Assembly (NCBI RefSeq): GCF_947499845.1
Contig: NZ_CANMPM010000013.1
Coordinates: forward strand, 24,763-88,762
Source of the DNA: an uncultured Pseudokineococcus sp.
GTDB lineage: Bacteria > Actinomycetota > Actinomycetes > Actinomycetales > Quadrisphaeraceae
Length of the DNA stretch: 64,000 bases
Direction: 5' to 3'
Under the pieces are notes generated by a model. That model had not been told where the DNA came from, did no database searches, and saw only the letters and a list, made by a program, of their open reading frames with translations. Every line of letters begins with the position of its first letter. The stretch's first letter is position 1. The translations under genes and the position numbers were made by a program. This document shows positions 47,185 through 58,152 of this stretch, piece after piece.

Positions 47185-48810
47185 ATGGCGGAGCTGACGA
47201 TCCGGCCCGAGGAGATCCGCGACGCGCTGGACTCCTTCGTCCAGTCCTTCGACCCCTCCGGCGTCGACCGCGAGGAGGTCGGGCGCGTCACCGAGACCGC
47301 GGACGGCATCGCCCGTGTCGAGGGCCTCCCCAGCGCGATGGCCAACGAGCTGCTGCGCTTCGAGGACGGCACCCTCGGCCTGGCGCTCAACCTCGACGTC
47401 CGCGAGATCGGCGTCGTCATCCTCGGCGACTACAGCGGCATCGAGGAGGGCCAGGCCGTGCACCGCACGCGCGAGGTCCTCTCGGTGCCGGTGGGCGACG
47501 CCTACCTCGGTCGCGTCGTCGACCCGCTTGGCAACCCGATCGACGGCCAGGGCGAGATCGAGGCGGAGACCCGTCGCGCGCTCGAGCTCCAGGCGCCCAC
47601 GGTCGTCCAGCGCAAGTCGGTGCACGAGCCCCTGCAGACGGGCATCAAGGCCATCGACGCCATGACGCCGATCGGCCGCGGCCAGCGCCAGCTCATCATC
47701 GGCGACCGCCAGACCGGCAAGTCCGCGGTGGCGCTCGACACGATCATCAACCAGCGCGCCAACTGGGAGTCGGGCGACCCGACCAAGCAGGTCCGCTGCG
47801 TCTACGTCGCCATCGGCCAGAAGGGCTCGACCATCCAGGCGGTGCGCGGCTCGCTCGAGGCCGCCGGCGCCATGGAGTACACGACGATCGTCGCGGCCCC
47901 GGCCTCCGACCCGGCGGGCTTCAAGTACGTCGCCCCCTACACCGGCTCGGCCATCGGCCAGCACTGGATGTACGCGGGCAAGCACGTCCTCATCGTCTTC
48001 GACGACCTGTCCAAGCAGGCCGACGCCTACCGCGCCGTCTCGCTGCTGCTGCGCCGCCCGCCGGGCCGCGAGGCCTACCCGGGCGACGTCTTCTACCTGC
48101 ACTCCCGGCTCCTCGAGCGCTGCGCGAAGCTCAGCGACGAGATGGGCGGCGGCTCGATGACCGGCCTTCCGATCATCGAGACCAAGGGCAACGACGTCTC
48201 GGCGTTCATCCCCACCAACGTCATCTCCATCACCGACGGCCAGATCTTCCTGGAGTCGGACCTCTTCAACGCCAACCAGCGCCCGGCGGTCAACGTCGGC
48301 GTCTCGGTGAGCCGGGTCGGCGGCGACGCCCAGACCAAGGCCGTGAAGAAGGTCTCCGGCACGCTGAAGATCGACCTGGCGCAGTTCCGCTCGCTCGAGG
48401 CCTTCGCGATGTTCGCCTCGGACCTCGACGCGGCGTCCCGCCAGCAGCTGGGCCGCGGCCAGCGCCTCATGGAGCTGCTCAAGCAGCCCCAGTTCTCCCC
48501 GTACCCCTTCGAGGAGGAGGCCGTGTCCATCTGGATGGGCACCAAGGGCGTGCTGGACGACGTCCCGGTGGAGGACGTGCGCCGCTTCGAGTCCGAGGTC
48601 CTCGAGATGCTGCGCGGCGGGGACGTGCTGCGCACCATCCGCGAGACGGGTCGGCTCGAGGACGACACGACGGACGAGCTCGAGCGCCAGGTCCGCGACT
48701 TCAAGAAGGGCTTCCGCCCGACGTCGGACGCGCCCGTCGAGGCCGAGGACGTCGAGGCGAGCGACGCCGACGAGGAGTCGCAGGAGCGGATCGTCCGCCA
48801 GAAGCGCTGA
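47185..48810 (+). CDS. atpA: ATP synthase F1 subunit alpha
   Basis: 541-residue non-catalytic nucleotide-binding subunit. P-loop [17 protein letters not shown] (about 170-186), [29 protein letters not shown] and the arginine finger region [10 protein letters not shown] are intact. The C-terminal 35 residues are acidic and variable. ATG 47185 follows GAAGGAG. Confidence 0.98.
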   Translation: MAELTIRPEEIRDALDSFVQSFDPSGVDREEVGRVTETADGIARVEGLPSAMANELLRFEDGTLGLALNLDVREIGVVILGDYSGIEEGQAVHRTREVLSVPVGDAYLGRVVDPLGNPIDGQGEIEAETRRALELQAPTVVQRKSVHEPLQTGIKAIDAMTPIGRGQRQLIIGDRQTGKSAVALDTIINQRANWESGDPTKQVRCVYVAIGQKGSTIQAVRGSLEAAGAMEYTTIVAAPASDPAGFKYVAPYTGSAIGQHWMYAGKHVLIVFDDLSKQADAYRAVSLLLRRPPGREAYPGDVFYLHSRLLERCAKLSDEMGGGSMTGLPIIETKGNDVSAFIPTNVISITDGQIFLESDLFNANQRPAVNVGVSVSRVGGDAQTKAVKKVSGTLKIDLAQFRSLEAFAMFASDLDAASRQQLGRGQRLMELLKQPQFSPYPFEEEAVSIWMGTKGVLDDVPVEDVRRFESEVLEMLRGGDVLRTIRETGRLEDDTTDELERQVRDFKKGFRPTSDAPVEAEDVEASDADEESQERIVRQKR

Positions 48811-48815
48811 GGCGC

Positions 48816-48850
48816 GTCCCCCGGCGGCCCCGCGAGGGGCCGCCGGGGAC
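48816..48850 (+). terminator. Hairpin between atpA and atpG
   Basis: Arms 48816-48831 and 48836-48850 pair over 15 bp with one bulged C and loop GCGA. It lies inside the atp operon, so it more likely tunes relative expression or mRNA stability than ends the transcript. Confidence 0.55.
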
Positions 48851-48922
48851 GGCCCGTCCGCCCCGGGGGGCCGCGCGCGACGCCGGGACGGGCACCACCC
48901 ACCACGCAGGAGGAGCAGGACC

Positions 48923-51379
<2,457 letters not shown>

Positions 51380-51380
<1 letters not shown>

Positions 51381-51664
51381 TGGCCGACCTCCACGTCGAG
51401 CTCGTCTCCGCCGAGCGCCAGGTCTGGGCGGGAGGCGCCTCGCGCCTGAGCGTGCGCACCGTCGAGGGCGAGATCGGCGTCCTGCCGGGCCACGAGCCGA
51501 TCCTCGCCGTGCTCGCCGACGGCGAGGTCCGCATCGAGGCCACGGAGGGCGAGTCGATGAGGGTCCGCATCGGCGGGGGCTTCCTGTCCGTCGACCACGA
51601 CCGCGCCGTCGTCGTGGCGGAGGACGTCGACCTCGAGGGAGCCGCGGGCTCCGCCGGCCGCTGA
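51380..51664 (+). CDS. atpC: ATP synthase F1 subunit epsilon
   Basis: 94-residue subunit with only the N-terminal beta-sandwich (LHVELVSAERQVWAGGASRLSVRTVEGEIGVLPGHEPILAVL). The usual C-terminal helical hairpin is nearly absent, so inhibition by an extended C-terminus, as in E. coli, is not expected; short epsilon subunits occur in other actinobacteria. Confidence 0.93.
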
Positions 51665-51683
51665 GGACGGGGCGGGCGGCGGC

Positions 51684-52115
51684 GTGGACTCGGTGCTGCT
51701 GCCGCTCGAGCTCGCCCTCGCCGTCCTCGTCCTCGTGGCCGTGGGCGTGCTGCTCGTCTCGCTGAGGCGCCGGGTGATCACCCGGCGCCTCGGCGCGTTC
51801 GACTGCTCCGCGCGCCGCGACGGCGGGCGCTGGGTCCTCGGCGTGGCCGGCTTCCGCCGCGACGACATGGCCTGGTACCGCGTCTTCGGCGTGGACGTCG
51901 GCGGCGGGCGCACGTGGGACCGCCGCGAGATGGAGGTCCTGCGCCGCCGCCGCCCCGAGGGCGCCGAGGCCTTCGCCGTGCTGCCCGACGCCGTCGTCGT
52001 CGAGTGCCGGCACCGCGAGGAGCGTCTCGAGCTCGCCATGAGCGAGGAGGCCTACACCGGCTTCGCCTCCTGGCTCGAGAGCTCGCCCCCCGGGTACCGC
52101 GCCGACGTCGCCTGA
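51684..52115 (+). CDS. DUF2550 family membrane-anchored protein
   Basis: 143 residues: one N-terminal membrane helix (about 5-28), a basic turn (RRRVITRRLGAFDCSAR), then a small globular domain with GGRWVLGVAGFRRDDMAWYRVFG and DAVVVECRHREERLELAMSEEAYTGFASWLES. This is the DUF2550 family that follows atpC throughout actinobacteria; function unknown. GTG 51684 is 19 bp after atpC, so it is probably the last gene of the atp transcript. Confidence 0.88.
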   Translation: MDSVLLPLELALAVLVLVAVGVLLVSLRRRVITRRLGAFDCSARRDGGRWVLGVAGFRRDDMAWYRVFGVDVGGGRTWDRREMEVLRRRRPEGAEAFAVLPDAVVVECRHREERLELAMSEEAYTGFASWLESSPPGYRADVA

Positions 52116-52211
52116 CGGCGGCCTCCGGAGAGGGGGCCTCGGCGAGGCGGCCGGGGGAGCGCGGGCTGTGGCGCAGGGCGGCTGTCGGGCGCCGCGCGTA
52201 GGGTCGCGAGC

Positions 52212-54170
52212 ATGACGACGACCGACACGGGCGCCCCGTCGACGCCCGCACCGGCGGGGCACCCCCGCCCGCAGGACGACCTCTTCCGCGCCGTCAACGG
52301 CGACTGGCTGGAGGGCGCGCGCATCGCTCCGGACCGGTCCGTGGCTGGCGTGTTCGTCGACCTGCGCGACGACGCCGAGGCCGCGGTCCGCACCATCTGC
52401 GAACGCGCCGCGGCGGGCGGGAGCGCGGCCGCCGAGGAGCGCCTCGTGGGCGACCTCTACGCCAGCTTCGTCGACGAGGCCGCCGTCGAGGCCGCCGGGA
52501 CGGCGCCGCTCGCCGACGCCCTGGCGCGCGTGGTCGCCGTCGAGGACGTCGAGGGCTTCTGGCGGCTGCTCGGGCAGCTGGACCGGGAGGGCTCGGGCGG
52601 TCTCGTCGGGCTGTCGGTCGACACCGACCTCGGGGACCCGGACCGCTACCTGCCCTACCTCGGCCAGGGCGGTCTCGGCCTGCCCGACGAGGCCTACTAC
52701 CGCGAGGAGCAGCACGCGGAGGTCCTCGCGGCCTACGGCCCCCACGTCACCGCGATGCTGCGGCTCGCGGGCGTCGAGGAGCCCGAGCGCCACGCCGAGG
52801 CGGTCCTCGCGCTCGAGACCGAGCTGGCCGGCGCCCACTGGGACCGCGTCCGCCGCCGCGACGTCCAGCAGATGTACAACCTCCTCGACCGGGCCGGCCT
52901 CGAGGCGCTGGCCCCCGGCCTGGCGTGGGACGCCTGGCTCGAGGGGCTGGGGGCGCCCGCGTCCCTGCTCGACGAGGTCGTCGTCGCGCAGCCCTCCTTC
53001 GTCGAGGCGCTCGGCGGCCTCGTCGTCGCCGACCGCCTCCCCGCCTGGCGGGCCTGGCTCACCTGGCGCGTCGTCCACGCCGCCGCGCCCTACCTCCCCG
53101 CCGCGTTCGTCGAGGAGTCCTTCGCCTTCTACGGCCGCCGGCTCTCCGGCACCGAGCAGATGCGCGAGCGCTGGAAGCGCGGCGTCGCCCTCGTCGAGGG
53201 CGGCGTCGGCGAGGCCGTCGGCCAGGTCTACGTGCGCGAGCACTTCCCGCCCGACGCGAAGGCGCAGGTGCAGCTCCTCGTCGACCGGCTGGTCGAGGCC
53301 TACGCCCAGGAGATCTCCGGCCTCTCCTGGATGACGCAGGAGACCCGCGACCGCGCCCTCGAGAAGCTCCGGCTCTTCACCCCCAAGGTCGGCTACCCCG
53401 ACCGGTGGAAGAGCTACGACGGCCTCGAGGTCGACCGCGCCGACCTCCTCGGCAACGTCCGCCGCGTCAGCGCCCACGAGACCGACCGCGAGCTCGCCAA
53501 GGTCGGCCGCCCCGTCGACCGCGACGAGTGGTTCATGACGCCGCAGACCGTCAACGCCTACTTCAACCCCGGCATGAACGAGATCGTCTTCCCCGCGGCG
53601 ATCCTCCAGCCGCCCTTCTTCGACCCCGCCGCCGGCGACCCGGCCAACTACGGCGCCATCGGCGCCGTCATCGGCCACGAGATCGGCCACGGCTTCGACG
53701 ACCAGGGCTCCCGCTTCGACGGCCGCGGCCAGCTCCGCGACTGGTGGACCGAGGAGGACCGCACCGCCTTCGACGCCCTCACCCAGCGGCTCGTCGCCCA
53801 GTACGACGTCCTCGAGCCCGAGCAGACCCCCGGCCGCACCGTCAACGGCGCCCTCACCGTCGGCGAGAACATCGGCGACCTCGGCGGCCTCGGCATCGCC
53901 CTCGTCGCCCTCCGCCTCGCCCAGGCCGCCGACGGCCGCGACACCACCACCGACGACGTCCGCGCCGCCCTCACCTCCTGGGCGACCGCCTGGCGCTCCG
54001 TCGCCCGTCCCGAGGAGCGCCTGCGCCGCCTCGCGACCGACCCCCACTCCCCGGAGGAGTTCCGCTGCAACCAGGTCGCCCGCAACCTCGACGAGTTCCA
54101 CACCGCCTTCGCGACGGCGCCGGGGGACGGCATGTGGATGGAGCCGGCCGACCGGGTGCGCATCTGGTGA
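52212..54170 (+). CDS. M13 family zinc metallopeptidase (PepO/neprilysin type)
   Basis: 652-residue gluzincin endopeptidase cutting short peptides. HEIGH zinc motif at 489-493 (VIGHEIGHGFDDQGSRFDGRG), the third zinc ligand in ENIGDLGGLGIAL, and the substrate motif NAYFNPGMNEIVFPAAILQPPFF. No signal peptide or membrane anchor is seen, so it is probably cytoplasmic like other actinobacterial M13 enzymes. ATG 52212 follows a -10 TAGGGT (52199-52204) by 7 bp (leaderless). The 3' half has a strikingly high use of CGCC/CTCGCC-type codons. Confidence 0.95.
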   Translation: MTTTDTGAPSTPAPAGHPRPQDDLFRAVNGDWLEGARIAPDRSVAGVFVDLRDDAEAAVRTICERAAAGGSAAAEERLVGDLYASFVDEAAVEAAGTAPLADALARVVAVEDVEGFWRLLGQLDREGSGGLVGLSVDTDLGDPDRYLPYLGQGGLGLPDEAYYREEQHAEVLAAYGPHVTAMLRLAGVEEPERHAEAVLALETELAGAHWDRVRRRDVQQMYNLLDRAGLEALAPGLAWDAWLEGLGAPASLLDEVVVAQPSFVEALGGLVVADRLPAWRAWLTWRVVHAAAPYLPAAFVEESFAFYGRRLSGTEQMRERWKRGVALVEGGVGEAVGQVYVREHFPPDAKAQVQLLVDRLVEAYAQEISGLSWMTQETRDRALEKLRLFTPKVGYPDRWKSYDGLEVDRADLLGNVRRVSAHETDRELAKVGRPVDRDEWFMTPQTVNAYFNPGMNEIVFPAAILQPPFFDPAAGDPANYGAIGAVIGHEIGHGFDDQGSRFDGRGQLRDWWTEEDRTAFDALTQRLVAQYDVLEPEQTPGRTVNGALTVGENIGDLGGLGIALVALRLAQAADGRDTTTDDVRAALTSWATAWRSVARPEERLRRLATDPHSPEEFRCNQVARNLDEFHTAFATAPGDGMWMEPADRVRIW

Positions 54171-54218
54171 GGTGACGCCCTCCCGGTCGCTGCTCGTCGC
54201 GCTGGGTCGGGCTGGTCC

Positions 54219-54321
54219 GGGAGGGGCGGTCGCGCCCCGGGCACTGCCTACGCGCTCGGTCGGGGCTCCCGCCCCGGCCTCGCTGCTCGGCTGACGTGCC
54301 CGGGGCGCGACCGCCCCTCCC
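54219..54321. terminator. Large palindrome between convergent genes
   Basis: Perfect 26-bp inverted repeat, arms 54219-54244 and 54296-54321, enclosing 51 bp that itself holds a small CGGGGC/GCCCCG hairpin. It lies between the convergent M13 peptidase and adenosyltransferase genes and most simply serves as a bidirectional terminator. The rest of the 253-bp gap shows nothing else. Confidence 0.85.
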
Positions 54322-54423
54322 TCTGCGCCTCACCCGGCTGCGTGGCCCGCGCCTCGAGCGGGTGAGCATCGCCATCGCCGCGCACCGGTCGCCCGTGGGG
54401 GTGTCTGGGGGCGCTGGGCGCCC

Positions 54424-55185
54424 TCAGCGGTCGGTGTGGGTGCCGCCCGGGCGCCAGAGGACGTCGCCGTCGCCGCCGAGGTCGGGGGAGTTGGCGGCGC
54501 GGGCCAGGACGAACAGCAGGTCCGAGAGGCGGTTGAGGTAGCGGGCCGTCAGGGGGTTGACGCCGCCCTCCGTCGTGCCGTGGGCCGCGATCGCCGCCCA
54601 CACCGAGCGCTCCGCGCGGCGGGCGACCGTGCGGGCCAGGTGCAGGTGCGCGGCGGCGGGCGTGCCGCCCGCCAGCACGAAGCTCGTCAGGGGCGGCAGC
54701 GCCTCGGTGAGCACGTCGATCTCGCGCTCCAGGTCGCCGATCCACGGCTCCTGCACCCGCAGCGGCGTGTGCTCCACGCGCGCGCCCACCGGCAGGCACA
54801 GGTCGGCGCCCACGTCGAAGAGGTCGTTCTGGACGCGCCGGACGACGGAGCGCACGCGCTCCAGGACGGCGCCCGGGTCCGCGCCGCGGCCCGGCGTGGA
54901 CGGGTCGGGCGGCCCTGCCGCCTCCTGCTCGTCCTCGCCCGACGCCCGGTGGTCCGGCTCCTGCTCGTCCGGCGACCCCGCTCCGTCACCGCCGGCGCCC
55001 GGCGCCGCCGGGGGAGCGGTGGCGGGCAGCGCCGCGAGGACGAGGCCGAGGGCGGCGCCCGTCTCGTCGACGTCCGCGTAGGCCACCAGCCGCGGGTCCG
55101 TCTTCGACGTCCGCGAGAAGTCGCCCAGGCCCGTCGTCCCGTCGTCGCCCGTCCCGGTCCAGATACTCGTCAGCCGCACCGCCAT
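54424..55185 (-). CDS. Cob(I)alamin adenosyltransferase, PduO type
   Basis: 253-residue enzyme adding the adenosyl group from ATP to corrinoid, supplying coenzyme B12. The ATP motif [23 protein letters not shown] is N-terminal; the trimer helices with [39 protein letters not shown] and [13 protein letters not shown] are intact. Between the first helix and RRVQNDL there is an acidic Pro/Glu-rich insertion of about 55 residues that normal PduO proteins lack, likely a surface loop. Start ATG 55185. The methylmalonyl-CoA epimerase at 62 kb belongs to a pathway that needs this cofactor. Confidence 0.93.
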   Translation of the reverse strand: MAVRLTSIWTGTGDDGTTGLGDFSRTSKTDPRLVAYADVDETGAALGLVLAALPATAPPAAPGAGGDGAGSPDEQEPDHRASGEDEQEAAGPPDPSTPGRGADPGAVLERVRSVVRRVQNDLFDVGADLCLPVGARVEHTPLRVQEPWIGDLEREIDVLTEALPPLTSFVLAGGTPAAAHLHLARTVARRAERSVWAAIAAHGTTEGGVNPLTARYLNRLSDLLFVLARAANSPDLGGDGDVLWRPGGTHTDR

Positions 55186-55274
55186 GCGCGCAGCGTCGCA
55201 GAGGACCCGGGAGCGCGCCGCTCCGCCCCGTCGGCGGGGGGAGGGGCGGCCGGCGGTGCGTAGGCTCGCCCGCC

Positions 55275-56570
55275 GTGGAACGCATCGTGGTGACCGGCGG
55301 CGCCGTCCTCGAGGGGGAGGTCGAGGTGCCGGGCGCGAAGAACAGCGTCCTCAAGCTCATGGCCGCGAGCCTCCTCGCCGAGGGGCGCACGGTGCTCCAC
55401 GACGTCCCGGGCATCGTCGACGTCCGGATCATGGCCGAGCTGCTGCGCCGCCTCGGCTGCGTCGTCGAGCACGACGCCGCGGCGCGCACCTGCGCGATCG
55501 ACGTGCCCGCCGAGGTCGGCCACCGCGCCGACTACGAGCTGGTGCGGGCCATGCGCGCGTCCATCAGCGTGCTCGGCCCGCTGACCGCCCGCGTCGGGCG
55601 CGCGGACGTCGCCGTCCCCGGGGGCGACGCCATCGGCTCGCGCGGCCTCGACCTCCACGTCGAAGGGCTGCGCGCGATGGGCGCCGACGTCCACGTCGAC
55701 CACGGGTACCTCGTCACCGAGGCGCCGGCGGGGGGCCTGCGGGGCGCCGAGGTGGCGCTCGCCTTCCCGAGCGTGGGCGCCACGGAGAACCTGCTCATGG
55801 CGGCCGTGCTGGCGCGCGGGCGCACGGTCCTCTCCGGGGTCGCGCGCGAGCCCGAGATCGACGACCTCGTCGACCTCCTCCTCGCGATGGGCGCCCGCAT
55901 CACCGGGCGCGGTGGGTCCGAGCTCGTCGTCGACGGCGTCGACGCGCTCTCGCCCGCCGAGCACGCCGTCGTCCCCGACCGCGTGGTCGCCGGCACCTGG
56001 GCCTACGCCGCGGCCATCACCGGCGGCCGCGTGCACGTGCGCGGCGCCCGGCCCGAGCACCTCGTCATGGCCCTCGACAAGCTCCGCGAGGCCGGCGCCG
56101 AGGTCGAGCCGACGGGCACCGGGCTGCTCGTCCAGGGGCCCGAGCGGCCCCGGCCGGTCGACGTCGCCACGCTGCCCTACCCCGGTTTCCCCACCGACCT
56201 GCAGCCCTTCGCCCTGGCGCTCGCGGCCGTCGCGGACGGAAGCTGCGTCGTCACCGAGAACCTCTTCGAGGCGCGCTTCCGGTTCGCCCACGAGCTCGAG
56301 CGCCTCGGCGCCGACCTCGTCGTCGACGGCCACCACGTGCTCGTGCGCGGCCGTCCGGGGCTGTCCGCCGCCCCCGTGGAGGCCAGCGACATCCGCGCCG
56401 GGGCGGCCCTCGTCGTCGCCGCCCTGCGCGCCGAGGGCACGACGGCGGTCCACGGCGTCGGGCACGTCGACCGCGGCTACGAGGACGTCGTCGCGTCCCT
56501 GCGCGGGCTCGGGGCCGACGTGCGCCGCGAGGTCGTCGAGCCGGCCCAGGCCCTGCTGCCCGTCGACTGA
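55275..56570 (+). CDS. murA: UDP-N-acetylglucosamine 1-carboxyvinyltransferase with Asp in place of active-site Cys
   Basis: 431-residue enzyme of the first committed step of peptidoglycan synthesis. The [16 protein letters not shown] substrate loop and [14 protein letters not shown] motifs are present. The catalytic loop reads [15 protein letters not shown]: Asp118 stands where most bacteria have the Cys that fosfomycin alkylates. Mycobacterium tuberculosis MurA has the same Cys-to-Asp change and is resistant. GTG 55275 follows a -10 TAGGCT (55261-55266) by 8 bp (leaderless), as with several other housekeeping genes here. Confidence 0.96.
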   Translation: MERIVVTGGAVLEGEVEVPGAKNSVLKLMAASLLAEGRTVLHDVPGIVDVRIMAELLRRLGCVVEHDAAARTCAIDVPAEVGHRADYELVRAMRASISVLGPLTARVGRADVAVPGGDAIGSRGLDLHVEGLRAMGADVHVDHGYLVTEAPAGGLRGAEVALAFPSVGATENLLMAAVLARGRTVLSGVAREPEIDDLVDLLLAMGARITGRGGSELVVDGVDALSPAEHAVVPDRVVAGTWAYAAAITGGRVHVRGARPEHLVMALDKLREAGAEVEPTGTGLLVQGPERPRPVDVATLPYPGFPTDLQPFALALAAVADGSCVVTENLFEARFRFAHELERLGADLVVDGHHVLVRGRPGLSAAPVEASDIRAGAALVVAALRAEGTTAVHGVGHVDRGYEDVVASLRGLGADVRREVVEPAQALLPVD

Positions 56571-56623
56571 GGCCGCGCGCACCGGGCGGGCGTCACCGGG
56601 TCAGCGGATCAGGGGGTCGGGGG

Positions 56624-56944
56624 TCAGCGGCGCAGGATCGCGCGCGCCACCTCCTGGTCGCGGGGGAAGACGAGCACGCGCGGGCCGTCGGTCGTCGGGG
56701 CGAGCGTGGCCCGCAGGCCCTCGCGCTCGAGCTTCTGCCGCAGCACCTCGGCCTCGACGAAGGTGGCCGGCTCCGCGACGGGCACGAGCAGGCCGTAGTC
56801 GGTGGGCGCGCCGCTGCGCGCGCGGCCCGGCACGAGCGAGGAGCCCCGCGCCCACGTCCACCGGAGCAGCAGCGCGAGGACCCCGACGACGCAGAAGGCG
56901 ACGAGGGGCCCGAAGAGGAAGGAGTAGCTGCCCCACTGCGGCAC
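56624..56944 (-). CDS. Small membrane-anchored protein with DUF2007-like domain
   Basis: 106 residues: one N-terminal membrane helix (about 7-31, FLFGPLVAFCVVGVLALLLRWTW), a linker, and a small alpha/beta domain with PATFVEAEVLRQKLEREGLRATLAP and VLVFPRDQEVARAIL, resembling the DUF2007 putative signal-transducing domain. GTG 56944 is selected because CACACT lies 6 bp upstream on the minus strand. Function unknown; convergent with murA. Confidence 0.72.
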   Translation of the reverse strand: MPQWGSYSFLFGPLVAFCVVGVLALLLRWTWARGSSLVPGRARSGAPTDYGLLVPVAEPATFVEAEVLRQKLEREGLRATLAPTTDGPRVLVFPRDQEVARAILRR

Positions 56945-57031
56945 GCCCCGAGTGTGCGCCCCCGCGGGGGCGCCGGCGCACCCGGCCCCGGGTGACGGGC
57001 CAGCGGCGGCGTGGCCGCCGCGCCGGTACGC

Positions 57032-57053
57032 ACGTACCAGTACTTTGGTACGT
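57032..57053. promoter_or_regulatory. Predicted TetR operator upstream of the SMR efflux gene
   Basis: A 22-bp palindrome ACGTACCA-gtactt-TGGTACGT (8-bp perfect arms, 6-bp spacer), overlapped on the left by a second GGTACG/CGTACC repeat (57025-57038). It is AT-richer than its surroundings, lies 51 bp before the SMR start, and includes a TACTTT that could be the -10. The adjacent TetR gene makes it a probable autoregulatory operator. Confidence 0.8.
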
Positions 57054-57103
57054 TCGTCCCATCGGGCGCCGGCAGGCGGCGCCCCCGACGTCGGGAGCAC
57101 CTC

Positions 57104-57433
57104 GTGGCCTGGGTCCTCGTCATCGCCGCCGGTCTGCTCGAGACCGTATTCGCCGTCGCGCTCAAGCTGTCCGACGGCTTCAGCCGACCGGGGTGGACCG
57201 TCACCTTCGTCGTCGCCGCGGTCGCGAGCTTCACGCTGCTGTCCCGCGCACTGGGGGACCTGCCGGTCGGCACCGCCTACGCGGTCTGGGTGGGCATCGG
57301 CGCGGTCGGGACGGCGGTCGTGGGCATGGCGGTGCTCGGCGACCCGGTGACGACCGGCCGGCTCCTCAGCCTGCTGCTCGTCGTCGCCGGGGTCGTCGGG
57401 CTGCAGCTCACCTCCGGCGGGTCGGCGCACTGA
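57104..57433 (+). CDS. Small multidrug resistance (SMR) efflux protein
   Basis: 109-residue four-helix transporter. Membrane-embedded Glu in LVIAAGLLETVFAVALKLSDGF (about residue 13) is the proton and substrate site; LPVGTAYAVWVGIGAVGTAVVG is the signature of helix 3. The GLLETVFAVALKLSDGF and AYAVWVGIG patterns resemble both QacE- and SugE/Gdx-type proteins, so either drug cations or guanidinium could be the substrate. Coupled to the TetR gene by TGATG. Confidence 0.9.
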   Translation: MAWVLVIAAGLLETVFAVALKLSDGFSRPGWTVTFVVAAVASFTLLSRALGDLPVGTAYAVWVGIGAVGTAVVGMAVLGDPVTTGRLLSLLLVVAGVVGLQLTSGGSAH

Positions 57434-58083
57434 TGGCCGCCGGGGCGGGCGAGAGGCCCGGGCCGTCGTCGGGCGCCCCGCGGGGGGCGGCGCGCCGCGC
57501 GGCGCTCGTGGCCGCGGCGGCGGGGCTCGTGGCGGCGGGCGGCCCGGCGGCGCTCAGCGCCCGCGCCGCGGCTCGGGCCGCCGGGGTGCCGCTGGCCGCG
57601 GTCACGTACTACTTCGACGACGTCCCGGCGCTGCTGCGCGAGGCCGTCGAGGTGCTCCTCGACGACCTCGGCGAGCGGGTCCGCGCGGCGTCGGCCGCGA
57701 CCCCGCCGCCGGCCGCGGAGGACCCCGGCGCGACCGCCCTCGCGGGCGCCGTCGTGCGCCTCGTCCTCGGCCCCTACGGCGGGCGCGGGGCCGCGGGCCT
57801 GCGCGCCCTCTACGCGCGCACGCTCGAGCTCTCGGCCGACCCGGAGCTGGCCCCGCGGCTGCGGGCTTTCGACGCGGCCTGCGCCGACGCCGTGGCCCGG
57901 CTCCTGCGCTCGGCCGGTCGTGAGGCCGGCGCCGCGCGCGCCGTCCTCGCGCTGGCCGACGGGTGGCTCGTGGCGGCCGCGGTGGCCGGCGAGGCGGGGC
58001 CGGGGGACGACGGTGGGGCGCTCGAGCGCTGGGCGGCCGAGCGCCTCGCGCCCGGTCTGGTCGCGCTGGCGCCCGTGCGCTGA
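57433..58083 (+). CDS. TetR family transcriptional regulator
   Basis: 216-residue repressor. The helix-turn-helix is GPAALSARAAARAAGVPLAAVTYYFDDVPALLREAVE (about 35-70, with the usual TYYF recognition motif); the ligand-binding part is helical and Ala-rich. It starts inside the stop codon of the SMR gene and likely represses the pair through the operator at 57032-57053, releasing when an efflux substrate binds. Confidence 0.9.
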   Translation: MAAGAGERPGPSSGAPRGAARRAALVAAAAGLVAAGGPAALSARAAARAAGVPLAAVTYYFDDVPALLREAVEVLLDDLGERVRAASAATPPPAAEDPGATALAGAVVRLVLGPYGGRGAAGLRALYARTLELSADPELAPRLRAFDAACADAVARLLRSAGREAGAARAVLALADGWLVAAAVAGEAGPGDDGGALERWAAERLAPGLVALAPVR

Positions 58084-58152
58084 CGTCGTCGCTCCCGTCG
58101 GCGTCGAGGAGGGCGCACGGGGGTGGGCGGCGGCAGGGGGCACCATGCCGTC

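Noticed and set aside
57020..57103. Guanidine riboswitch (ykkC/mini-ykkC type) before the SMR gene
   Set aside because: The sequence is a compact DNA palindrome adjacent to a TetR gene, and the ACGR-loop hairpin pairs of mini-ykkC are not seen.
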